A stretch of 64,000 bases of DNA, taken from contig NZ_BSTX01000004.1 in NCBI RefSeq assembly GCF_030269765.1, positions 380,990-444,989 on the forward strand. The letters are read 5' to 3'. Below the pieces are notes generated by a model. It saw nothing but the letters and a program-made list of their open reading frames with translations, was not told the origin of the DNA and did not search any database. The position numbers were made by a program, and so were the translations under genes. The first letter of the stretch is position 1; every line of letters begins with the position of its first letter. The stretch is from Actinorhabdospora filicis. GTDB taxonomy: Bacteria; Actinomycetota; Actinomycetes; Mycobacteriales; Micromonosporaceae. Shown here one piece after another: positions 7,849 to 14,252 of the stretch.

Positions 7849-8610
7849 GTGACCACTACTACCGTCGCCCGCCGCGCCCGACTTGACCGCACTTGTGCCG
7901 ATGCGGTCGACGTCGCACGTGAGGCCCTCGCCGACAGTGACGCCGACGGCGTCGGCGAGTACTTGGAGGCGGTCAACGAGGGCGAGCGCCTCGTCACCCA
8001 CCTGTTCGACTGCGACCTGCCCGGTTACCGGGGCTGGCAGTGGGCCGTGGTCGTGACCCGCGCGCCCCGCGCGCGCAAGGTCACCGTCTGCGAGGTCGCG
8101 CTGCTGCCCGGCCACGACGCGATCAGCGCGCCGGTGTGGGTCCCGTGGTCGGAGCGCCTGGCGCCCGGCGACGTCGGCGTCGGCGACCTCCTGCCGACCG
8201 CGCCCGACGACGACCGGCTCATGCCCGCCTACGTCCTCTCCGACGACGACGGCGTGGAGGACATCGCCGTCGAGCTCGGCGTGGGCCGCAAGCGCGTGAT
8301 GAACCGCGAGGGCCGCCTGGAGACCGCCGCCCGCTGGTACGAGGGCGACTCCGGCCCGACCGCCGAGATCTCCACCAGCGCCCCCGCCGACGCCCGCTGC
8401 GGCACCTGCGGCTTCTACCTCCAGCTCGCCGGCTCCCTCCGCCAGGCCTTCGGCGTCTGCGGCAACCTCTACGCCGCCGACGACGCCCGCGTGGTCTCCG
8501 CCGACCACGGCTGCGGCGCCCACTCCGAGGTCCTCACCGAAGAGGAGACCGCCCTGGAGGCTCTGGAGACCGTCTACGACGACGGCGCCGTCGAGGACCT
8601 GGACGACTGA
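7849..8610 (+). CDS. DUF3027 protein
   Basis: 253 residues from the GTG at 7849 (an alternative GTG at 7831 adds six). An AACAAT box at 7837-7842 sits 6 bases before 7849, fitting a leaderless start. The sequence matches the actinobacterial DUF3027 family: CADAVDVAREAL at the N-terminus, GYRGWQWAVVVTRAPRA near residue 65, VWVPWSERLAPGD near 100, and a C-terminal zinc-like cluster (CGTCGFYLQLAG...FGVCGN...DHGCGAHSE) between residues ~180 and 225. The biochemical function of the family is unknown. It is divergent from the MFS gene and is followed one base later by the DUF5713 gene, so the two are likely one transcript. Confidence 0.85.
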   Translation: MTTTTVARRARLDRTCADAVDVAREALADSDADGVGEYLEAVNEGERLVTHLFDCDLPGYRGWQWAVVVTRAPRARKVTVCEVALLPGHDAISAPVWVPWSERLAPGDVGVGDLLPTAPDDDRLMPAYVLSDDDGVEDIAVELGVGRKRVMNREGRLETAARWYEGDSGPTAEISTSAPADARCGTCGFYLQLAGSLRQAFGVCGNLYAADDARVVSADHGCGAHSEVLTEEETALEALETVYDDGAVEDLDD

Positions 8611-8611
8611 C

Positions 8612-8944
8612 GTGGCCGGTCCCCTCGCCGAACACGTCTTCCTGGAGTCCCTGCGCGGCGACGAGTACTACCCCGCGCACCTGCTGGACAAGGGCCGCGA
8701 CATCTTCGTGCGCCTCTGCGCCCGCCTCGACGCCGAACCCCCCGCCGACCTGGCCGGGCTCTACGTCCTGACGCACGCCGCCACCGAGGAGTTCAATGAG
8801 CTCCAGGAGGAGTTCTGGGACGCCGACAGCGAGATCGAGACGGTCGCCCGCGAGGCCATCGCGGAGGACATGGAGACCGTCGCGACGGCCTACGGCTTCG
8901 CCGAGGCCGACCTGGAGGAGCTGGTCGCGCCGCGGGACTGGTGA
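8612..8944 (+). CDS. DUF5713 family protein
   Basis: 110 residues from a GTG one base after the upstream stop codon, so probably translated by coupling with the DUF3027 gene. Small, acidic and helical, with the family hallmarks YYPAHLLDKGRDIF near residue 19, LTHAATEEFNELQEEF near 50, and a closing region DMETVATAYGF. No cofactor motif or membrane segment is seen. The family has no assigned biochemical role; some members lie beside regulators or toxin-like genes, but nothing here points to that. Confidence 0.75.
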   Translation: MAGPLAEHVFLESLRGDEYYPAHLLDKGRDIFVRLCARLDAEPPADLAGLYVLTHAATEEFNELQEEFWDADSEIETVAREAIAEDMETVATAYGFAEADLEELVAPRDW

Positions 8945-9135
8945 GTCCGGGCTGGTCGTGATCGCTGCCGTCGGCCCACGGGGCGTGTGCGTGGGTCCCA
9001 CCACGTCTGCGCGATCCCTCTGATCCCTCGCCTCTGCCGATGCGCCCGGCGGCGGTTGGGCGGAGGCGCGCCGCCGTAGCAGTATTGGGCCCGCGTAGCC
9101 GTCCGTGCCCGTGCCCCGTGAGGTCTCGTCGTCCC

Positions 9136-12117
9136 ATGATCCGCGCCGCCGTCCTCGGTCCCGTCCGTCTTCTCGCCGCCGGCACCCCCGTCGAACTGAG
9201 CGGCCGCCCCGCCGCCGTGCTCGCCGTGCTCGCGCTGGACGCCGGTCGCCCGGTGGCCCGCGACGCGGTCATCGAGGCCGTGTGGGGCGAAGACGCGCCC
9301 AAGACCGTGGCGAACCAGCTTCAGATCGCCGTCCACCGCCTGCGCGCGGCGCTCACCGCCGCCGGAGCCGAGGCGCACGCCGTCCTGCGCCTGGAGCCCG
9401 CCGGCTACCTGCTCGACCTGCCCACGGACCTGGCCGAGTTCCGCGAGCTCGCCGAGTCCGCCGCGACCGCCGCCCGCGGCGGCGAATGGGCGAGGGCGCG
9501 CGACCTGTTCGGGCGCGCCGAAGGGCTGTGGCGCGGGCCCGTGCCCGAGCTCCCAGGCTTCGCCGCGCTGGACGAGGAACGCCTCACCGTCGCCGAGAAC
9601 GGGCTGATCGCCGCCCTGCTGGCCGGCGACCACGCCGAGGCCGTCGCCGGCGCACGCGCCCTGCTCGCCCAGGGACCTCCCCGCGAGCGGCCCGCGCACG
9701 TGGAGGTCCTCGCGCTGGCGCTCTCCGGGGACCTCCCGGCCGCCCGCGCCGCCCACGCCCGCGCCGCCGAGGCCATCACCACCGCCACCGGCCTCGACCC
9801 CGGGCGCGCCTTCGGTGAGCTCGGCGGGCGGCTGGGCGGCGACCTGGGACCCGCGCTCGCGCTGGTCCGGGGCTGGCTGGCCGGGCCGGAACGGCGCACG
9901 CGGCCGATGGAGCTGCCCGCCGAGATCCGCGACTTCGTCGGCCGCCGGGCCGAGGAGGAACTGCTGGCCGCCGCGCTGCGCGACGGCGGCGTCGCGACCG
10001 TGGTCGGGCTGGGCGGGATCGGCAAGACCGCGCTGGCCGTCCGCGTGGCCCGGGCCGTCGAGGCGCACCACCCAGACGGCTGCCTGTTCATCGACCTCCG
10101 CGGCGCCGACCCCGAGCCGCGCGCGGCCGGAGCCGTCCTGGACGTCTTCCTGCGCTCGCTGGGGGTGTCCAGCGACGCGATCCCGGCGGGCGTGCCCGAG
10201 CGGGCGGCCCTCTACCGGGCACTGCTGGCCGAGCGGCGGGTCCTGGTGGTCCTGGACAACGCCCTGGACGCCGCCCAGATCCGCGACCTCCTCCCCGGCC
10301 CCGGCGGCGCGGCCCTGGTGACCAGCCGCAACGCGCTCCCCGGCCTCGGCACCACCGACGTCCCCCTCGGCGTCCTCACCGACGCCGAGGCCGCCGACCT
10401 GGTGACGCGCCTGTCCGGGCACGAGGCCGGTACCGGTGAGGTCGGCGCCCTCGTCGACCTCACCGGGCGGCTGCCCCTGGCCGTCCGCATCGTGGCCGCC
10501 CGCATGTCCCGCCGCCGGGACCTGGGCTACGGGCGCATGCTCACCCGCCTGGCCACCGAGGAGCGGCGGCTCGACGAGCTCGCCGACGGGGACCGCCGGG
10601 TGCGCTCCTGCATCGACATCGGGTACCGGCGCCTGTCGGAGGCGGCCCGCACGATGCTGGTACTGGCGGCGTGGCTGCCGGTGAGCGAGTTCTCGCTGGG
10701 CACGCTGACCGGTTTCACCGGCCTGGACGCGGCCGGGGCGGAGACCGTGGCGAGGGAGCTGGAAGAGGCGCAGTTCCTGTTCCGCTCCACCGACGCCGAA
10801 GGCGCGGCGCGCCGGTTCACCCTGCACGACCTGGTGCGCCTCTTCGCCCGCGAGGACGCCGCCGACGGGGCCGACCTGCGCCGGGGATACCGGGCGCTGC
10901 TGGCGGCGGCGATCCGGGCCGACGAGGCCCAGCCGTTCCTGCGCTACCTCTCGCCCGACGCCCCGGACGGCCTGCCCGCCCTCGACCCCGCGGTCGCCGC
11001 GCTGACGGCCGATGATCCGCGCTCGTGGTTCCAGGCGCAGCGAGAGCTCCTGCTGTCGGCGCCCACGGAGGCCGGGCGCGCCGGGGACCCCGACATCGCC
11101 TGGCGGCTGTTCGGGGCGACCTCGACCTTCCTCGTGCACGACTTCCGCGGCGAGGACTACCGGGCGATGCTGGACGGCGCGTGGGCGTACCGCGACCGGC
11201 TCGGGGGCGAGGCCCACGCCTATCTCGGCATCGCCCAGGCCGTCCTGCTCCGGCTGGAGTTCGATCTCGCGGGGTCCAGGGCGTACGCGCGGCGGGCCCG
11301 CGTCGCGTACCGGCGCAGCGGGGACCTCGTCCGCGCGGTGGCGGTGTGCTTCGACCTCAGCTCGATCCACCGGGCCCTCGGGGACTTCCGGCTGGCCAGG
11401 GCCGTCACCGCCTGGGGCGAGAACGCCCTCGAAGGGCTCGGGGACGGTCCGCTGGTGCTGGGGCTGCGCGGCTGGATGAACATCTCGGCGGCCAACAACC
11501 GATCCGACCGGACCGAGGAGGCCCTCGCCCACTCGGCCCTGGCCCTGGAGTTGTTCGAGCGGGTCGGGGACGGGGCCGGCATCGCCAACGCGACCGGCAT
11601 CTGCGGTCAGATGCTGGGGCTACTGGGCCGGCCCGGCGAAGCGGTGGCGAACCTGCACCGATCCGCGGCGCTGTACGCGGCATTCGGGCAGATCAACGCC
11701 GGCATCGGCTGCCGGATCTACATCGCCGAAGTGCACGTCGGCGAGGGTGACTTCGATGAGGCCGAGAGGCTGCTCGACACGGTGCTGGCGGATGCGAACG
11801 GCCCCGCCCTGCTGGCCTCGCGGGCCGGGGCGCTGCGGGTCCGGGCGCTGCTCGAACTTCGGCGCGGAGATCTCCGGCGCGCCCGGGAATTGGCCGATGA
11901 GAGCCTGGAGGCGTGCCGCGCCATCGGCGTGCCGCGCGTGCTCACCAAGTCGCTGCACATCCGTGCCGAGGTCGCGCTGGCGGAGGGCGACCCGGTCACG
12001 GCACGCGCCCATGCCGAAGAGGCGCTCACCGCGTTGTCACCGGACAGCCCGCTCACCGCGCCGCTGGAGGAATTGCTGGCCAAGGCGGGCGGGGCCCCGG
12101 CCGCGCGGGATTGCTGA
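9136..12117 (+). CDS. AfsR-type SARP regulator (winged helix - BTAD - NB-ARC - TPR)
   Basis: 993 residues from the ATG at 9136. The frame is open 32 codons further upstream, but MIRAAVLGPVRLL is the usual beginning of SARP proteins. Domains in order: OmpR-like winged helix (1-~90, with LDAGRPVARDAVIEAVWG), bacterial transcriptional activation domain (~95-250), NB-ARC ATPase with P-loop GLGGIGKTALA at ~290 and a LVVLDN Walker B at ~370, then TPR-like helices from ~650 to the end. AfsR-family proteins activate secondary-metabolite or developmental promoters by binding 11-bp-spaced heptamers. No biosynthetic cluster adjoins it, so its targets are unknown. The four heptamers at 307-346 are a conceivable but unproven target type. 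Confidence 0.88.
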   Translation: MIRAAVLGPVRLLAAGTPVELSGRPAAVLAVLALDAGRPVARDAVIEAVWGEDAPKTVANQLQIAVHRLRAALTAAGAEAHAVLRLEPAGYLLDLPTDLAEFRELAESAATAARGGEWARARDLFGRAEGLWRGPVPELPGFAALDEERLTVAENGLIAALLAGDHAEAVAGARALLAQGPPRERPAHVEVLALALSGDLPAARAAHARAAEAITTATGLDPGRAFGELGGRLGGDLGPALALVRGWLAGPERRTRPMELPAEIRDFVGRRAEEELLAAALRDGGVATVVGLGGIGKTALAVRVARAVEAHHPDGCLFIDLRGADPEPRAAGAVLDVFLRSLGVSSDAIPAGVPERAALYRALLAERRVLVVLDNALDAAQIRDLLPGPGGAALVTSRNALPGLGTTDVPLGVLTDAEAADLVTRLSGHEAGTGEVGALVDLTGRLPLAVRIVAARMSRRRDLGYGRMLTRLATEERRLDELADGDRRVRSCIDIGYRRLSEAARTMLVLAAWLPVSEFSLGTLTGFTGLDAAGAETVARELEEAQFLFRSTDAEGAARRFTLHDLVRLFAREDAADGADLRRGYRALLAAAIRADEAQPFLRYLSPDAPDGLPALDPAVAALTADDPRSWFQAQRELLLSAPTEAGRAGDPDIAWRLFGATSTFLVHDFRGEDYRAMLDGAWAYRDRLGGEAHAYLGIAQAVLLRLEFDLAGSRAYARRARVAYRRSGDLVRAVAVCFDLSSIHRALGDFRLARAVTAWGENALEGLGDGPLVLGLRGWMNISAANNRSDRTEEALAHSALALELFERVGDGAGIANATGICGQMLGLLGRPGEAVANLHRSAALYAAFGQINAGIGCRIYIAEVHVGEGDFDEAERLLDTVLADANGPALLASRAGALRVRALLELRRGDLRRARELADESLEACRAIGVPRVLTKSLHIRAEVALAEGDPVTARAHAEEALTALSPDSPLTAPLEELLAKAGGAPAARDC

Positions 12118-12192
12118 CCGCCTCCACCCGCCAGCTCCCCCGAAACCCCTGCTCGCCCCCGTCTTCACCCACCCCACCCCGCCCCCATGGGG

Positions 12193-12220
12193 TAGTGTCC
12201 TCAAGCGAACATCCGTTCGA
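12193..12220 (+). promoter_or_regulatory. Promoter with LexA-like (SOS) box
   Basis: A TAGTGT -10 box (12193-12198) is followed by the palindrome CGAACATCCGTTCG (12206-12219), which matches the actinobacterial and Bacillus-type LexA consensus CGAACNNNNGTTCG. The site covers the expected transcription start, where a repressor would block initiation. An overlapping second palindrome, CGTTCGAACG, lies at 12214-12223. LexA control of the following VOC gene is inferred, not shown. Confidence 0.5.
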
Positions 12221-12235
12221 ACGAAGGGCCCTCGC

Positions 12236-12619
12236 ATGACCGACTGGCCCGGCGGCCTCGCCGCCGTCACCCTCTTCGTGGAGGACCTCGCCGCGGCGAA
12301 GCGCTTCTACGCCGAGGTGTTCGAGGTGCCGGTGCACTTCGAGGACGCCGAATCGACCTGCTTCATGTTCGGCTCGACCATGGTCAACCTCCTCGCGGTG
12401 TCCGCCGCCCCCGAGCTCATCGCCCCCGGCGCCGTCGCGGCGGCCGAGTCGGGCAACCGCTTCCAGATCACCCTGTTCGTCGAGGACGTGGACGCGGTCT
12501 GCGCGCGGCTGAAGGACAAGGGCGTGGCCTTGCTGAACGGCCCGGTGGACCGGCCGTGGGGGATCCGCACCGCGTCGTTCCGCGACCCGGGCGGCCACAT
12601 CTGGGAGATCGCCAAGTAG
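12236..12619 (+). CDS. VOC (glyoxalase/bleomycin-resistance fold) protein
   Basis: 127 residues from the ATG at 12236. The frame is open far upstream, but only as an out-of-phase reading of the AfsR-like gene. Two beta-alpha-beta-beta-beta units are visible: LAAVTLFVEDLAAAKRFYAEVF at the N-terminus, FEDAESTCFMFG, then ITLFVEDVDAVCARLKDKG and SFRDPGGHIWEIAK at the end. Candidate metal ligands are the C-terminal His and Glu of GGHIWEI. The family contains dioxygenases, isomerases and antibiotic-binding proteins; the substrate cannot be predicted. It has its own promoter with a LexA-like box and ends at a strong bidirectional terminator. Confidence 0.85.
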   Translation: MTDWPGGLAAVTLFVEDLAAAKRFYAEVFEVPVHFEDAESTCFMFGSTMVNLLAVSAAPELIAPGAVAAAESGNRFQITLFVEDVDAVCARLKDKGVALLNGPVDRPWGIRTASFRDPGGHIWEIAK

Positions 12620-12652
12620 AAAAGGGGCCCGGCGTGAGCCGGGCCCCTTTTC
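12620..12652. terminator. Bidirectional intrinsic terminator
   Basis: A 14-bp perfect stem with a GTGA loop begins with AAAA and ends with TTTT, so it works for the VOC gene on plus and the FAD monooxygenase gene on minus, whose stop codons lie within a few bases on either side. Confidence 0.9.
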
Positions 12653-12654
12653 GC

Positions 12655-14085
12655 TCAGAGCAGTCCGCTCGCGGCCAGTCCGGCCCGCGCGCCGGGCGCC
12701 TCGCCCGCCCAGGCGATGTAGGCGTCGGGCCGCACCAGCAGTGCCGGGGTGTCTTCGGTCGCGCGGACCACCAGCGCGCGCCCGGCGTCGGCGGGCGCGG
12801 GCGCGTCCGGCCCGAGGACCAGGACGTGCCGTCCCTCGCGCAGGGCCTCGTACAGGCGTCCCTCGGTCAGCGTCAGGTCCGGGGCGCGGGTGCCGGTGAG
12901 TTTGTGGGACCCGGCGGGGGCGCCGTAGGCGATCGCGAGGCCGCTGACGCGGCCGGTGGCGCGTGCGGCGACCGGTCGGATGCCGGTGGCCAGGGAGCCG
13001 ACGGTGTCGCGCAGGGTGCGGGCGCCGCGGGTCTTGAGGGTGGCCATGCGCAGCAGGGCGCCGCTGGTGCGCAGGACGGCCTTGCCGACGGGGTGGCGCT
13101 CGGCGTGGTAGGTGTCGAGCAGGCCCTCGGGGGCGTGGCCGTGGACGGCGGCGGCGAGCTTCCAGCCGAGGTTGGCCGCGTCCTGTATCCCGGTGTTCAT
13201 GCCCTGCCCGCCGGCGGGGGAGTGGACGTGCGCGGCGTCCCCGGCCAGGAACACGCGGCCGACGCGGTAGTCGGTGACCTGCCGCTCGTCGCTGTGGAAG
13301 CGGGAGGTCCAGCGCGGGTCGTGCAGGCCCAGGTCGGTGCCCATGACGCGGGTCATGAGGTCCTTGAGCTCGGCGACGTCGACCGGCGCGCTGTCGGGCA
13401 GCTGAGTGGCGCGGTCCCAGGCGATGACGCGCCAGTAGCCGTCGCCGAAGGGCGCCATGAAGACCAGGCCCTGGTCGTTGGCGCGGGCGAAGAGCGCCTC
13501 GCCGGGGTTCTCGGTGAAGCGCACGTCGGCGAGCATCACGGAGCTGATCGCCGAGCCGCCGGGGAAGTCCAGGCCGAGGGCCTGCCGGACCGAGCTGCGG
13601 ACGCCGTCGGTGCCGACGACGTAGGACGCGCGGCGGCGGGTGACGCGGTCGCCGGTGACGACCTCCAGGTCGACGCCGTCGGCGTCCTGCCGCAGGCCGA
13701 TGAGGCGGGCGCCCTTCTCGATGACGGCGCCGTTGGCCAGCGCGTACTTCTCCAGCACACGCTCCACCTCGTACTGCGGGGTGACCTGGAGGTAGGGGAA
13801 GCGCGAGTCGAGCCTGGACAGGTCGACGCGGACGCCGCCGAACAGGCGCAGCGCCGACAGGCGCGTGCCGGTGGCGAGCAGCTCGTCGGCGAGGCCGCGC
13901 GCGTCCAGCTCCTCCAGGGTGCGGGCGTGGACGGCGAAGGCGCGCGTCAGGTTGGAGTCGGTCTCGCGGCGCTCGATGAGGGTGACGCCCACTCCGGCGC
14001 GGGCGAGGTCCCCGGCCAGCATCAACCCGGTCGGCCCGGCTCCGACGACGATGACGTCCGTGGCGGCTGCCCCATTGTGTGCCAT
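12655..14085 (-). CDS. FAD-dependent aromatic monooxygenase, rifampicin-monooxygenase-like
   Basis: 476 residues from an ATG. Class A flavoprotein hydroxylase: ADP-binding GAGPTGLMLAGDLA at residues ~16-29, the DG motif GTDGVRSSVRQ at ~158, and the second FAD motif GRVFLAGDAAHVHSPAGGQGMN at ~280-300. A short thioredoxin-like C-terminal domain (~375-476) ends the protein. Length and motifs are closest to Rox/PheA-TfdB enzymes that hydroxylate phenolic substrates, including rifamycins; resistance is possible but not shown. The promoter region (14103-14175) holds palindromic operator sequences, yet no regulator gene is adjacent. It ends at the shared terminator at 12620-12652. Confidence 0.82.
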   Translation of the reverse strand: MAHNGAAATDVIVVGAGPTGLMLAGDLARAGVGVTLIERRETDSNLTRAFAVHARTLEELDARGLADELLATGTRLSALRLFGGVRVDLSRLDSRFPYLQVTPQYEVERVLEKYALANGAVIEKGARLIGLRQDADGVDLEVVTGDRVTRRRASYVVGTDGVRSSVRQALGLDFPGGSAISSVMLADVRFTENPGEALFARANDQGLVFMAPFGDGYWRVIAWDRATQLPDSAPVDVAELKDLMTRVMGTDLGLHDPRWTSRFHSDERQVTDYRVGRVFLAGDAAHVHSPAGGQGMNTGIQDAANLGWKLAAAVHGHAPEGLLDTYHAERHPVGKAVLRTSGALLRMATLKTRGARTLRDTVGSLATGIRPVAARATGRVSGLAIAYGAPAGSHKLTGTRAPDLTLTEGRLYEALREGRHVLVLGPDAPAPADAGRALVVRATEDTPALLVRPDAYIAWAGEAPGARAGLAASGLL

Positions 14086-14102
14086 GACCCCTCCAAAGGC
14101 TT

Positions 14103-14175
14103 GGTCAACATCTGTTGGCCAACGACTGTTGACTACAGTGAACGCCTCCTCCCCGGTTTTGTCAACACCTGTTGA
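14103..14175 (-). promoter_or_regulatory. Promoter with repeated palindromic operators for the FAD monooxygenase
   Basis: Seen: a perfect 14-bp palindrome TCAACACCTGTTGA at 14162-14175, a near-palindrome of the same motif at 14103-14120 (CAACATCTGTTG core), and ACTGT-N5-ACAGT at 14125-14139. The outer two centres are 57 bp apart. A TTGACA -35 candidate lies inside the upstream copy (14160-14165, minus strand). Known: TetR and MarR repressors of monooxygenase genes bind such palindromes. Inferred: a dimeric repressor encoded elsewhere controls this gene. Confidence 0.6.
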
Positions 14176-14205
14176 TGTACGTGGTTCTCCTTGTCCCGCA
14201 ACGGG

Positions 14206-14238
14206 AACGGCCCGCCCGGTCAGACCGGGCGGGCCGTT
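14206..14238. terminator. Intrinsic terminator of the nuclease gene
   Basis: A 15-bp GC-rich perfect stem with a CAG loop sits 15 bases beyond the stop codon of the minus-strand ExeM/NucH gene. It begins AACGG and ends CCGTT, so only a weak U-tract is present. Confidence 0.75.
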
Positions 14239-14252
14239 ACCTCAGGCGTGCG

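Noticed and set aside
8890-11532. 880-codon frame on minus opposite the AfsR-like gene
   Set aside because: Ala/Gly/Arg/Gln-rich, no domain; mirror of the plus-strand gene with intact BTAD, NB-ARC and TPR domains.
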